Assembly (NCBI GenBank): GCA_038380435.1
Contig: JAWZYU010000034.1
Location: forward strand, 39,618,901-39,682,900
Direction: 5' to 3'
Source: Ryuthela nishihirai
Taxonomy: Eukaryota; Arthropoda; Arachnida; Araneae; Heptathelidae
DNA: 64,000 bases
The position numbers were made by a program, and so were the translations under genes. Positions within the stretch are counted from its first letter, which is position 1, and each line of letters opens with the position of its first letter. Positions 1 to 11,554 of the stretch are shown piece after piece. The notes under the pieces were generated by a model. That model did not search any database, was not told the DNA's origin, and saw only the letters and a program-made list of their open reading frames with translations.

Positions 1-570
1 TATACATTTTAGATCTTTGTGTAACGATTATTTCTATATTAGACAGTTATGAATTATTTCTGCACAAGAAAAGAATTGTGAAATATTACAGCTTCCATAA
101 CTCTTTAAATGCTGGGCGAATATTGTTGAAAATCGAGAGTTAAGTAGATTTGATTATGATCTTTAATTTATCCTCAGTCATATTTTCCCATTAAATGCAT
201 ATTTTAAAAGATATAAATCTTCGAAGGTGAAAATTCTGGCACATATACATAATATGTAAAAATTTATTATTTTCTTAACATATTTCGTAATGAGAAAAAG
301 GTAATGTAAAGAGGTTGCGTAAACGGATGCTTTTTTTTTTAAATTTGCAATTACCTATACCTTAAGGGACTCTTGCTTTTTAAGAAATTTCGCTGAGTTT
401 TTTTGTTATTAAGGTTATTGTGTTGCTCTTTTTTTTCCAAATCAATTCACATTCCTTAAAGTTGTATTCACAATTAGTTTGCACAATTGTTTGTATTTGG
501 GATTTCCAGCATATATACCCATGAGCCGTATCTGGCCAGCGATGATTTTTTTAAATATTTAATTTTTATT
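1..570. other. AT-rich non-coding DNA with a possible SINE3 body
   Basis: No exon is visible. The segment about 60-210 (GTTGAAAATCGAG... followed by AGTAGATTTGATT) resembles stretches near 51180-51260 and 63080-63170, so it is probably part of a dispersed repeat. The remainder is low-complexity A/T with poly-T runs. Confidence 0.4.
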
Positions 571-571
571 G

Positions 572-640
572 ATGTATTTTAACTGACAGCCTTCTGTCAG
601 ACTTCTGTGGCAAGCAGCTGCTTAGGGGATATTTATAATT
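572..640 (+). mobile_element. SINE2, 3' fragment
   Basis: Only the last part of SINE2 is present: AACTGACAG, then TGTGGCAAGCAGCTGCTT and AGGGGATATTTAT. The head is missing. Confidence 0.7.
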
Positions 641-877
641 CAAAAACGAAAAATCTACAAATGCGAAAATAAATTCATATGGTAAAAAAATAAAGTTGGA
701 TGAATTCCAACTTTATTTTGTTAATATAATTGAATAACTATACTTTATTCCCTCATCCTGGATCAATTGTCATTAAATTTCTATATATATATATATGCAT
801 TTTTTTTTTCTTTTAAAGGTGTATGGAAAAATTCTATATTTATCGGACATCTTTTAAGGTGCCCTACGAGTAATAAT

Positions 878-1062
878 AATAAAATAAATAAAATAAATAC
901 CCCCTCAAGCAGCTGCTTGCCACAGAGGTCTGACAGGAGCCTGTCAGTTTATATGCCACAGTAGAAGATCTGAGAGGATGGCAGGACCTCAGCAGAAAAA
1001 CGACACATACATCCATGCCTTACCCGGGGCTCGATCCCGGGTCCCGTAGATCAGTAGCCACC
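878..1062 (-). mobile_element. SINE2, nearly full length, reverse
   Basis: Read on the minus strand it has the box-B-like GGATCGAGCCCCGGGTAAGG, the GCTGAGGTCCTGCCATCCTC core and the CAAGCAGCTGCTTGAGGGGG tail followed by a TATTTATTT-type end. The 5' end of the tRNA-like head is lost. Confidence 0.8.
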
Positions 1063-1869
1063 GATTTTTCCTGCTTCGTAACTAAGGCTGCCAAAACTGG
1101 GAACTCGAAGAGTTGTGTTTGAACCAGCGCTTTGTCGGGCTCGAAATATCAGAAATAAATTTCAAATATTTCTAGTAATTGTTAAAAAAAAAAAGCGAGA
1201 GCTTTCAGTTACAATATCAACCTTTTAATTGGATTTGAGGAATTAAAAATGAATAGCATCCAGCCTTTGAAAAATTTTCATTGTCTAATAGCTCTTAGGG
1301 TTATGATGTTAATCGAGAGCTTTTAATTTCTGCAAATTGTTGTAATATTTTGTCGTTCAAAATAACATTAAAATTTTAATTTCCTCATCAAATTATTATA
1401 ATAATTTAAAAATTTTAGTAAGCTGTGATACAAAGAAGTAAAAACTGGTTTAGCAGCATGCATTTCTGAATGTATTTTCGCGAAATGTCAGATAATTTTT
1501 TTCCCTTAATTCAGAGCAAGTTCAGGCTTCAGTTCAATTTTCAGCAAGTTCAGGCTGCTAAACTAGCTGAACGACACCAGGCGCTGCCTGGCTTCCAGTT
1601 TTAATTTGTATATTCTTTTTCGCTTGTTTGAACTAGAGGCCCTATACAGGTAGAGGTTGGCCATTTCAAAATTGAACGCCATGTTTTGTCGTCATTCGGA
1701 TTGTTTGGCATGCAAAGCTCAATGGTATTTCACGAATACTTATTAATTCCGGAAAAATGTAGGGTAATATTTGATACAGATATCAGTGCTCACGATTGGA
1801 ACTACATTAGAAAACAGCTAAAAATGAAAAGAAAATTTTAGTACCTTTTATTTAAACAAAAGACATAAT
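1063..1869. other. Anonymous intergenic DNA
   Basis: A/T-rich sequence without a recognisable exon. There is a short internal duplication around AGCAAGTTCAGGCT (1518-1560). Nothing else can be supported. Confidence 0.3.
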
Positions 1870-2560
1870 TTCGTTTTGTTGTCTATCCGTCTGTGGATAT
1901 AACTTTTTTTGTTTATACAGATATATAAAAAATTCTTTTTGTGTTGGATTAGGTATTAATGAAATATTACAATTTGCATGTTTCGAATCTCCCCAAACTT
2001 ATAACTACGCCCTCTAACGGTGGAAAAAGGTGAAAATTCCAAAGGTGAAGTTACCATTGACCACAATCACTTGACTCTTTAGACCCGGGTGCGTGGGTGG
2101 GTGGGTGAATGCAATTTTTTAACAGAAAATTGTATAGTTTTAGAGATAAAAATTCTTTTTGCGTTGAGCAGGCATTGATGAAATATCACAGTTTGCATAT
2201 TCCTAGTCTCCCAGAAGCTATAATTGCACCCCCTAATGCTGGAAAAAAAAAATCGAGAAATCTCAAAATTTAAAGCAAATATTGCAAGTGATTTAGTTAT
2301 GCTAGAAATTTGAAATCTTGGTCGTGGAATGGTGGAAAGTCTTGAAGATTCCATTGGCAATAATGAATTGACCCGTACGCCCAAGGTAGGTAAGAAACAG
2401 AACGGTTTTCTTTTAAGAGATAGTTGGAAATCTCTTTTTTAGTTGTACTAATGAAATATAATTCGCATTTTCAAAGGTAGTTTTAATTTATATCATTAGG
2501 AATCACTAAATATCGAAAAGACAAAACTTTTAACGAATGTTTCAACCGATCTCTTTATGG

Positions 2561-2625
2561 TAGAAATTTCGGCGGTAGAGTTCTGTTTTGGTAGAAATTT
2601 CGGCGGTAGAGTTCTGTTTTGGTAG
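2561..2625 (+). repeat. Two-copy 31-bp tandem repeat
   Basis: The unit GGTAGAAATTTCGGCGGTAG plus AGTTCTGTTTT is repeated exactly, with a third partial start, inside the inverted array. Confidence 0.85.
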
Positions 2626-2792
2626 AAATTCCACTGACAGCAAAGATCTGTCCACTATTTTCAGAGGAGTGGGAGAAAAGCAGCATTTTTAATTTGAGAA
2701 CTAAACGACAAATGCCTTTAAGTTATATAATTACTAATAAAATACTATTATGTGCATTTTCCTCCATCATACATTAAAAAAAATAAAAAAAA

Positions 2793-2913
2793 ATAATCCC
2801 TGAAGCAGCTGCTTGCGACAGAGATCTGAGAGGAGCCTTTCAGTTTATATGCCATAATAGAAGGTCCATGAGGATGGCGGGACCTCAGCAGAAAAATAAC
2901 ACGAACATCCAAA
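2793..2913 (-). mobile_element. SINE2, head-truncated, reverse
   Basis: The minus strand shows the TGTTCGTGTTATTTTTCTGC core, GAGGTCCCGCCATCCTC and the CAAGCAGCTGCTTCAGGG-like tail. It sits at the centre of the inverted array, so it may have inserted into the loop. Confidence 0.75.
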
Positions 2914-3770
2914 ATTAAAACTTTTAAAGAATGAAAAAGTAGGCAAAGGAAGTACTTCATTATCTTCGAAAACAAGATTCCCACATGTTCCAGAGGTGAT
3001 ATGCGTTCTAATTATTTTGCACATTCAGTACCCTCTGGCAATGGAAATTCGGACCACTGCATCATTGGTAAAATAACTATTGATATTTCATTAGTACCTG
3101 TAAACACAAAAAATGTTTTTCATTTATCTTTCAAGGCAGAAAAGCTGCATTTTAGCAACACCTCCTTGCTATAATGGGACAGACCATTACTATTAGTGTA
3201 AACCACTTGACCATTACACTCTATGACCAAAAATTTAAATTTCTATCATAAATAGATAGTTTAAAGATCTGGTATTTCCTGATTTTTTCCGCCGCTAGAG
3301 GCCGCCTTTCGAATTTTTATTTACCGCCTTTAGTACTTTCTAAGAGTGGAAATTACAGCTGATGGGGATTCGAAAAATGTAAATATTAATATTTTATTAG
3401 TACTCGTAAAACCCACCCAAAAAAGATAGTGTTTCGTTTATCTCTTAAACGTTTAATTTTCGCACCCCTTTTGGCTACAAGGGTAAGGCCTTGTTGCCGT
3501 TGTAAACTTTCTTACCATAACACTACCACCAAAATTTCGGATTTCTAGTGTAAATAGTTTGTTTGCAATATTCTTTTGAAATTTTTGAATTTTCCATCAT
3601 TTTTCACCGCTAGAGGGCATTATTAAAACTATTGGAATATTTCAAAATCGCGAATCGCAATATTTCTTCGAAATCTATCCAACCCAAAAAGAATTTTTCA
3701 CTTATCTCTAAAAGTAAAAGAAGTTGACTGCCTATAGATGGATAGACAGGTGGAAAGACAGACGGACAGA

Positions 3771-4599
3771 CAACAGTTAACAGAGAGACGGACAGACAGA
3801 TGAACAAATATAATGACAAAGTGCAAACATTAGCTCATTTTTCAAACGAACCTTAAATAAATTATTTGCTGGTTTTCAGTTAGCTCGTTTCACTTTTGCA
3901 AACGATTTCCGTCTTCTGGGGGAGTTTCTTGGAAAAAAAATATTCATTAATTTATTTCTATGAACGAAATTTTTACACCCAAATGTCATTATTATTTACT
4001 AAAAAATGCCTTATAAACATCAATAACAAACGTCTAATTTTAAATATGTGTTGAAATGCTAATAAACTAAAAAAAAGGTATTTTTTCCCCCGAAACATGC
4101 TTATTAATCATTTAGAATCTAGGAGATAGTACGTAGAAGATAACAATCTATGCAAGCTGCTTGTGTTTCGCAAATGCGTCTTCCTTGACACAATGGATGG
4201 AGCATTTGAATTGAAGGACATTAGGAAAATCTGTTACACATCAACAGCGAAAGTGTTCAGCATGTAGGTTAGAGCTGCGACAAGGACAGCCAACTACCTG
4301 GCCTGACCCAAACTGGGGAAATCTTTGACGGCTTTTTAACTAGGTCACAAGGTTTGGTATTGTGAGGATGCATGAATGGGAAGCAATAATGCCTTTAATT
4401 TTTTATTGCTTCAGTTTAAGGTAAAATGCTTTTCTGATCTGCGGTTTCCGAGTGCAGTGATTGCAGCCAAGGCCTGATCTAAAGAGGAGGAGCAATGCAC
4501 CTGCTCGCGCCTTTGAGAATATTAATAACTAATAAATAATCTAAAACATAAGATGTAATGCTGATATCCTTGGCTATCCTTATCCCCGAAGGTTCTACT
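3771..4599. other. Anonymous intergenic DNA
   Basis: Mixed A/T-rich sequence without repeats I recognise or a supportable exon. Confidence 0.3.
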
Positions 4600-4609
4600 T
4601 ATAACGTTG

Positions 4610-4974
4610 GGCTGTTTTACCTCTGAGCGACACTTTTTTTGCACACAATGGTCTAAATGGCAAGGTCACAAGGATCCCAATCAGAGAAAGTTGGGGTAGG
4701 GGATTCACTGGATAGCTGTTAGGAGAGAGATTATAGCCTTTTGTGTCATCCAGAGTGTTCTTTAACGTGCACAGGGTATAACTCTCCCGCACAAGGGATA
4801 TACGTCACATCTGACGGACGGCCACATTTCTAAGCCCATCGGTGTCCTCTTTCTGACTGAAGGCAGGATGATGGATTAGCGGAGATAAATCTCAACGATG
4901 GTCCAGGTGGCACTCGAAATTGAGAACTTCAAATTACAAGCTTGGCGAGCTACCGAGGTGCCCACGCCCACAAA
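4610..4974 (-). mobile_element. SINE1, diverged, reverse
   Basis: It opens (on +) with GGCTGTTTTACCTCTGAGCG and ends in a decayed tRNA-like head. Target-site duplication TATAACGTTG lies at 4600-4609 and 4975-4984. The central GGCTTAACGTCCC segment is partly lost. Confidence 0.8.
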
Positions 4975-5096
4975 TATAACGTTGACGATCCTATATTCTA
5001 TTCCTGCATAAGTTTGCCCCTTTTATATCCAATATCTAGCCTTTTCATAATTTCCAGTTTTTAAAACAAATTAGGTGTAACATGCCTTCTCTTCTG

Positions 5097-5487
5097 CCCA
5101 TACGGTCGGGTGTGGCTTAGTCGGGAGCGCGCCAGGCTCGTAATCTGTAGTTCCCAGATTCAAGTCCCAGCTGGGTCAGCGTTGAAATTTATCTCCATAA
5201 AATCCTCCGCCCTGCCCATGGTCAGTAGGGGACACCAATGGGTTTGGAAAGACTGCCGTCCGTCGGATGGGACGTTAAGCCGTGGCCTCGTGTGCGGGAG
5301 AGCCATACCCTGTGCACGTTAAAGAACACGCTGGATGGCCTTGACGGGAGGCTACCATCTGTCTCCCAACAGCTGTTCCAGTGGGTCCCCTCCCCCAACC
5401 TTCTCTGAGCCTTCGGGGTCCATGTGACCTGGCCATTTAGCCCATGGTGTGCAAAAAAAATGCCATTCAGAGGTAAAACAACCCAAC
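5097..5487 (+). mobile_element. SINE1, full length
   Basis: Full length from the head GTGTGGCTTAGTCGGGAGCG to the tail AAAACAACCCAAC, flanked by the 9-bp duplication TCTCTTCTG (5088-5096 and 5488-5496). Confidence 0.9.
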
Positions 5488-5581
5488 TCTCTTCTGTTCT
5501 CCCTTTTCGTCATGAATTGCACCCGACGTAGTTGAAAGAAGGGAGAGAAATTTTGCAATAAAATAACAGCAATAAACTGAA

Positions 5582-6661
5582 TACAGTGAAATGCTAATAT
5601 AACGAAATTGAGGGCTGGACAAAATATATTCGTTATACTGAAATACAATGAAAAACGTGCTATGATAGTTACATACTACAGAATAATCAATATGAAGGAA
5701 TTTTACCGTGTATTAGAGTTCACTTCTTGAAAAAGTCGACAATTTTTTTAATTGTGTGTTCTAACAAGCATCTTTTCGTGAATTCTTAAATGATGTTACA
5801 ACTATCCATCATATTGTCCGGAATATCTTTCCTTGTCACGGCGAAGACTTTGCGCTATGTTTGCTGATAATAATGAAACTAAACTAATTAGCCAACTTAA
5901 TTAAATCAATAATAATAACGAACAAATATAACAATAACTTATATTTAACGAATGATAAAATAAACGCATGGATTGGAACTGCTTTGAAAGAACGTTTCTC
6001 TGGAGCCGAGTACTGGGGGCCTTTGGGCTCGGGCCTCCTCTGAAAAATTTCCATTACATATCTAACAGACAAAACAAATATGTCTGGTATCTTGTTATTG
6101 TATGTTAGCACCCCCCCTCTCTTGAGAATTTAAAAACCCAGCGCCAGTGTTCTGACGTTACATGTGCTTAAAATGCAATATAATCGGAATTGTGTAAATC
6201 CTGTTCAAAAATCGCCTTTTATGCCAGGAAAATGTGGCAACGCCTCTTCTAAGCGTTATTCCGACTCGTGCAGAGAACCGTTACGACATGAAATTAGATG
6301 GACAAAAATGCGTAGAACGGGCCATGTCAGACGTGTACCGGGCGACGAGAATAGCACGCGATTCATAGGGCTGTGATTGGTTAGATATTTGACAGCTTCC
6401 ATGGTTTAAATTATTGCATCGTTGCCAGATGCTAAAGTGTACATTTTACATATTATTTAACGATTTTCTTTCTTTAAATTTCTATCTAATGTTTTTTTTG
6501 TATCGGGATAAAATTTTATTTCGTTAACTGACATTTTCGTTACATTGGTATTCGTTAAATTGAAACTGTTTTATGTAGTAAATTGGCCGGGGTCGGTAAA
6601 ATTTTACTTATACTGAATATTTCGTTATTCTGGCATTCGTTATGCTGGCATTTCACTCTAT
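5582..6661. mobile_element. Non-autonomous pogo/Tigger-like DNA transposon
   Basis: The left end ACAGTGAAATGC...ATAACGAA and the right end TTCGTTATGCTGGCATTTCACT are inverted copies. Further ...TTCGTTA... subrepeats lie inside the right half (6500-6640). Ends with CAGT...ATAACGAA are typical of pogo/Tigger elements, and both ends sit next to TA. No intact transposase frame is visible in the roughly 1.08 kb between them. Confidence 0.6.
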
Positions 6662-7305
6662 ATTTGGTAATGGTCGACGATATTTTTTTACATTCGACAA
6701 CGCCAATGTTTGGCAGTGGTAAATGTGAAAAATTCTCAAAGGCAAATGTGATAGTGCCGGATTGGTTTCTTATATTTCTAGATTATAAAATTATGTTTTT
6801 TGTAAGATGTACAGAACTTTAAAGAATTTGGTTATATAATTAACAGGATCTTGTCATATCGCTCCCCCCCCCCCTACTCTTGAGATTGCTACTGTTCAGA
6901 AGTAAAAATGACTTTTTCAAATTAGCTCTCCATTTTTTTGGGAGGAAGACACTTTTTGAGGGGAGAAGAAATTTTAACAGCCCATACAAGTATTGGAAAT
7001 GGGATTTTGAATTAGCGGTACGGAAAATTTTCACTCCCTCCTCTCCCCCCCCCCCCCCAAAATAAATAAATGAAAATTAAAATATCCGAAATAACCCTCA
7101 AAGTAGAAGACCAAAGCGTTCCTACTTTTTTTCTGTATGTTTTGAACAGCTAGTTTTTTCTTATCTTCGGAACTAGTGGGCCTCCGTCCCAGAGTGGACC
7201 AGTGGTGGAAATGGGATGGGACGCGGTAGGAATGGTGAATTCCACCCCATTTCCACCACTGCGCTAGACCCTTATGTTGCTCCAAATTACGATGGAGGGA
7301 AGCTG
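6662..7305. other. Anonymous DNA with poly-C runs
   Basis: No exon is supportable. There are C homopolymers near 6866 and 7046, and a short inverted repeat (GGTGGAAATGGGATGGGA near 7203 against TCCACCCCATTTCCACCACT near 7240). Confidence 0.35.
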
Positions 7306-7889
7306 TACAGTCACTCAAAAAAATATCCGAACACTATGGTCGATTACAGAATTCAGAAAAAATATCTGGCAACGATTTTTTTTTAGAAATTAGTGATCTG
7401 GAAACCTTCGTGTCACGTGACACGAAGGTTGCCAGATCATTAATTTCTAAAAAAAAATCGTTGCCAGATATTTTTTCTGAATTCTGTAATCAACCATAGT
7501 GTTCGGATATTTTTTTATATATATAATGCGTATGAATATATAATGCAATGAATATGGAGCGTGTGCAGTTACCGTTCACAGAAAACTTTAGCGGTTGTGG
7601 TTAATGTTCACAGCACATTGAATCGTGTGAGCTCACAAAAACCTGGATCGTGTGGGCCCACTCACGGAAATATTGAGCGTGTGCAGTAACTGCACACGCT
7701 CCAGTTGCTGTGAACGGTAACTGGAGCGTGTACAGTTGCTGTACACACTCCAGATATTTTTCCTGAATTCTGTAATCACGTGACACGAAGGTTGCCAGAT
7801 CACTAATTTCTAAAAAAAATGGTTGCCAGATATTTTTTCTGAATTCTGTAATCAACCATAGTGTTCGGATATTTTTTTGAGCGACTGTA
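7306..7889. mobile_element. Composite Tc1-type MITE
   Basis: The left end TACAGTCACTCAAAAAAATA is mirrored by the right end TATTTTTTTGAGCGACTGTA. Inside, a palindrome pairs GATCTGGAAACCTTCGTGTC with GACACGAAGGTTGCCAGATC, and a second right-half copy starts near 7750. The middle (7560-7750) holds palindromic GCGTGTGCAGTTACCG-type repeats. This looks like one MITE invaded or duplicated within itself. A relative lies at 49761-50002. Confidence 0.75.
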
Positions 7890-8551
7890 TACTGAATTTG
7901 GTGGTTCAAGCTCTTAGTCGAGTATTACCTCGAGAGTTTAATCGGTTTTCATCTTATCGATTCTCATGATAATACAGAATTTATATCCAGGCAGATTGTT
8001 TCATCCTACTGACTTACAAAAAAGGGCTGAAACATTCAAACAAGTCTGAAAATTATTCTTTGAATCGTGAACTAAAAAGAACAGCGAATGAAAGAAATTA
8101 AGAACTCAATGATTTCTATTTTTAGAAAGGAATAGATGGCCTTAAAATTCTGCCTCTAGTGGACAACTGCAAGAATGCAGAACTAATTCAAGGACGAACG
8201 AATCGTTTGGCCTTTGATTTAGTCAGATAGGTGAAAGTAGGTCGGAACGAATTAACAAGGAAATCCTTCTCAAGTCTGAAAATATACCTCAAAGAAAAGA
8301 AGTAATATCAGATAGAATCTCGCATTTTGAGCGGAACAAATATTTTCGATTAACTATAGAAAGAAAGTTATCTAATGATGTTTATCAGTGACTTTCTGGT
8401 GATATTTTTATTTAAGACGAAAGTGTTTTTTTCTTGTGACAAGGTTATTCGAAGGTTCTTAACAAAAAGACATAAAAACAGTGACTTATTGTGAGACTAG
8501 TAATTCAGGAAGCTTAAAAGAATGAAGGTTGCGGTTTATATTTGCTCTCTG
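7890..8551. other. Anonymous intergenic DNA
   Basis: A/T-rich sequence without exon or repeat signals that I can defend. Confidence 0.3.
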
Positions 8552-8690
8552 TCCCATGGCCGAGTGGTTAGCGCGCTTGGCTACTGATCTAAGGGACTCA
8601 GACTCAGACCTTCTACTTTGGCATATAAACTGACAGGCTCCTGTCGACCTCTGTGGCAAGCAGCTGCTTGAGGGGGTATTTATTTATATA
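8552..8690 (+). mobile_element. SINE2 with internal deletion
   Basis: The head GGCCGAGTGGTTAGCGCGCT and CTACTGATCTAAGGGAC is intact, but the box B and central part are deleted. It jumps to CAGACCTTCTAC and ends CAAGCAGCTGCTTGAGGGGG before A/T-rich DNA. Confidence 0.8.
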
Positions 8691-8734
8691 TTTCGAAGAC
8701 TTTATTTTTGAGTTCGTTTTCGGAAAAACAAGCT

Positions 8735-9020
8735 AAAGTTTTCATTTTGTCGTCCGTCTGTAGATATTGAACTTTTTTCTTTTTGTTTTTAGAGATAAAT
8801 TGAAAATTCTTTCTGAGTAGGATAGGTATGGAAGAAATATTATGATTTGCATTTTCGGAATCTTCTTATAGCTATAACTGCGCCATCTAACGGTGAAAAA
8901 AGTTGAAAATTGCAAGATTTCAAACTAATATTGCAAGTGATGTAATTACGTTAGAAATTTTGAAATTTTGGTTGTGAAATATGAATGTCCTGAAGTTTGA
9001 ATTGACAACAATGATTTACC
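8735..9020 (+). repeat. Unit of the foldback-like repeat family
   Basis: It shares the GTCCGTCTGTAGATAT start, the AAATATTATGATTTGCAT core and GCGCCATCTAACGGTGAAAA with the array at 1870-3770. The SINE1 at 9043 was inserted at its right side. Confidence 0.6.
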
Positions 9021-9042
9021 ACCCGAGTAGGTGAGAACGCAG

Positions 9043-9433
9043 TTGGGTTGTTGGGTTGTTTTACCTCTGAGCGGCACTTTTTTGCACACCATGGGCTAAA
9101 TGGCCAGGTCACAAGGACCCCGAAGGCTCAGAGAAAGTTGGGGAAGGGGACCCACTGGAACAGCTGTTGGGAGACAGATGGCAGCCTCCCGTCAAGGCCA
9201 TCCAGTGTGTTCTTTAACGTGCACAGGGTATGGCTCTCCCGCACACGGAGCCACGGCTTAACGTCCCATCCGACGGACGGCGGCCTTTCCAAGCCCATCG
9301 GTGTCCCCTACTGACCGTGGGCAGGGCGGGGAATTTTGCGGAGATAAATCTCAACGCTGACCCAGCTGGGACTCGAACCTGGGAACTACAGATTACGAGC
9401 CTGGCGCGCTACCGACTGAGCCACCCCCGCCCC
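9043..9433 (-). mobile_element. SINE1, full length, reverse
   Basis: Complete copy with the 11-bp duplication TGAGAACGCAG at 9032-9042 and 9434-9444. The tail contains one extra TTGGG step at the tail end. Confidence 0.92.
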
Positions 9434-9444
9434 TGAGAACGCAG

Positions 9445-9600
9445 TATTTATGTTTTAAACAAAAATTCTTTGTATTTAGAGATAAATTGAAAATTCTTAC
9501 ACTTTAAGGTATTGATAAACTATTAAGATTCACACCTTTAGGAACTTCCAAACGCTTTCATTACTCCCTCTGAAAGTGGGGAAATCTGAGAAGGAAGTGC
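9445..9600 (+). repeat. Foldback-like repeat, continued after SINE1
   Basis: It contains AGAGATAAATTGAAAATTCT, then ACTCCCTCTGAAAGTGGGGA, the same layout as the units at 1900-2700, and is probably the part split off by the SINE1 insertion. Confidence 0.45.
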
Positions 9601-9608
9601 AGATTTTT

Positions 9609-9995
9609 TGGGTTGTTTTACCTCTGAGCGGCCCTTTTTTGGACACCATGGGCTAAATGGCCAGGTCACATGGACCCCGAAGGCTCAGAGACGGTTGGGG
9701 GGAGGGGACCCACTGAAACAGCTGTTGGGAGATAGATGGTAGCCTCCCATCAAGGCCATCCAGCATACTCTTTAACGTGCCGAGGGTATGGCTCTCCCAC
9801 ACACGGAGCCACGGTTTAACGTCCCATCCGACGGACGGCGCCTTTCCAAGCCCATCGGTGTTTACTACTGACTGTGGGCAGGAAATTTTGCGCAGATAAA
9901 TCTCAACAATGAACCCAGCTGGGACTCGAACCTGGGAACTACAGATTACGAGACTGGCGTACTACTGACTGAGCCACCATATAAAAGTCTAATCT
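9609..9995 (-). mobile_element. SINE1, full length but diverged, reverse
   Basis: It runs from the tail GGGTTGTTTTACCTCTGAGC to a head ending GACTGAGCCACC. A weak 7-bp duplication AGATTTT (9602-9608, 9996-10002) marks the ends. Confidence 0.8.
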
Positions 9996-10095
9996 AGATT
10001 TTCAATATGGGATTTTAACCTCTTTTACTCCTAAAATAACCTTTCTCATGCAAATTTCCGTACATACTTTTAATATTAAAGGTTTCGCGCATATT

Positions 10096-10476
10096 GGGTT
10101 GGGTTGTCTTACCTCTGAGCGGCACTTTTTTGCACACCATGGGCTAAATGGCCAGGTCACATGGACCCCGTAGGCTCAGAGAAGGTTGGGGGAGGGGACC
10201 CACTGGAACAGCTGTTGGGAGACAGATGGTAGCCTCCCGTCAAGGCCATCCAGCGTGTTCTTTAACGTGCACAGGGTATGGTTCTCCCGCACACGGGGCC
10301 ACGGCTTAACGTCCCATCCGACGGACGGCAGCCTTTCCAAGGCCATCGGTGTCCCCTACTGACCGTGGGCAGGGAATTTTGGGGAGATAAATCTCAACGC
10401 TGACCCAGCTGGGACTCGAACCTGGGAACTACAGATTACGAGCCTGGCGCGCTACCGACTGAGCCATCCCCGCCCC
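10096..10476 (-). mobile_element. SINE1, full length, reverse
   Basis: A young-looking copy with a perfect 13-bp duplication TTTCGCGCATATT (10083-10095, 10477-10489). Confidence 0.93.
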
Positions 10477-10489
10477 TTTCGCGCATATT

Positions 10490-11169
10490 AGTATGTATTG
10501 TCCATAGCATTAAACCAAAACATGAAATACTGAAGATCTCGCAAATACCGACTTGTTTCAACAGGCACATATTTGCCAACAGTACACATTATCTTCATTG
10601 TCCTATTGGCCTTAGTATATCAGCTTACTTGTATTAGTCAATCTAGTTGAAGATGAAACGGTGATCATCGTTAGCTTGATATAAAGTATACCATCGTTTC
10701 TTAAAGTATAGTCTACAACCGGTGCTTGAGAAAAATGCCAGTCCTTAAAAATATACAAATAAGCGCATGATCCTATTATTATCGCGCAACATTAATGAAT
10801 GCAGCAAAAATATGACTTGTTGCCACCGTATATTTCGTATTTTCTTCTTAATTTTATCTTCTTAGTTATTTTAAAGTTATAAATTGCACACAGGTACGAA
10901 TCTAGAAAAAAAGTAAGAGGGAATGGGGATGGAGGAGGGGGGGGGGGGTAAATAAAAGGGAATGGGGACCAAGAGAGTGGTCTTCCTTTGCAGGGGTTCC
11001 GCAACAGTCTGCTTCTTGTCTGCCTGAAGATCTACAGCCCCTCCGGGTCAAGGTCGGTCAAGGTCAGTCCTTGTGGCTCGACTCTTTCTCCCCCATAGTG
11101 AGGAATTACCACTTCCAACCGAGTTACAGATATCCTGCGGCTTTGTCCAAAGGAAGTTTACCCGTAAGT
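10490..11169. other. Anonymous DNA with G-rich tract
   Basis: No exon is supportable. The segment 10885-10990 is purine/G-rich (a run of G near 10938) and resembles other 'AATCTAGAAAAA...GGGG' stretches near 31550 and 62060, so it may be part of a dispersed element. Confidence 0.3.
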
Positions 11170-11554
11170 GGGGCGGGGGTGGCTCAGTCGGTAGCGCGCC
11201 AGGCTCGTAATCTGTAGTTCCCAGGTTCGAGTCCCAGCTGGGTCAGCGTTGAGATTTATCTCCGCAAAATTCCCCGTCCTACCCACGGTCAGTAGGGGAG
11301 ACCGATGGGCTTGGAAAGGCCACTGGTCGTCACATGAGACATTAAGCCTTAGGTCCGTGTGTGGGAGAGCCATACCCTGTGCACGTTAAAGAACACGCTG
11401 GATGGCCTTGACGGGAGGCTACCATCTGTCTCCCAACAGCTGTTCCAGTGGGTCCCCTCCCACAACCTTCTCTGAGCCTTCAGGGTCCATGTGACCTGGC
11501 CATTTAGCCCATGGTGTGCAAAAAAGTGCCGCTCAGAGGTAAAACAACCCAACC
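11170..11554 (+). mobile_element. SINE1, full length
   Basis: Complete from GGCGGGGGTGGCTCAGTCGG to CAACCCAAC. The flanks ACCCGTAA and ACCCCTAA may be a decayed duplication. Confidence 0.88.

Larger units (their letters stand above)
1870..3770. mobile_element. Foldback-like element: tandem ~270-bp repeats in opposite orientation
   Basis: Units containing an ATTCTTTTTG...GAAATATTACAATTTGCAT-like core and the motif CCCTCTAACGGTGGAAAA recur in forward orientation at about 1900-2085, 2130-2400 and 2410-2700. They recur in reverse orientation at about 2995-3130, 3230-3440 and 3500-3740, where the motif reads CACCGCTAGAGGGC. Outer ends mirror each other (CTATCCGTCTG near 1885, CAGACGGACAGAC near 3757). 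The centre holds a reverse SINE2 fragment. Long inverted repeats built of tandem subunits are typical of foldback/Galileo-type DNA elements; that assignment is inference. No transposase is visible. Confidence 0.55.

Noticed and set aside
6164..6376. Open frame ending in MRRTGHVRRVPGDENSTR, like a LINE RT C-terminus
   Set aside because: The resemblance is limited to a few residues, with no flanking LINE sequence, and it lies inside the pogo-like element.
11170..11250. A functional tRNA-Thr gene call on SINE1 heads
   Set aside because: The acceptor stem does not close, the 27-43 pair is usually mismatched, and the sequence always continues into the SINE1 body.
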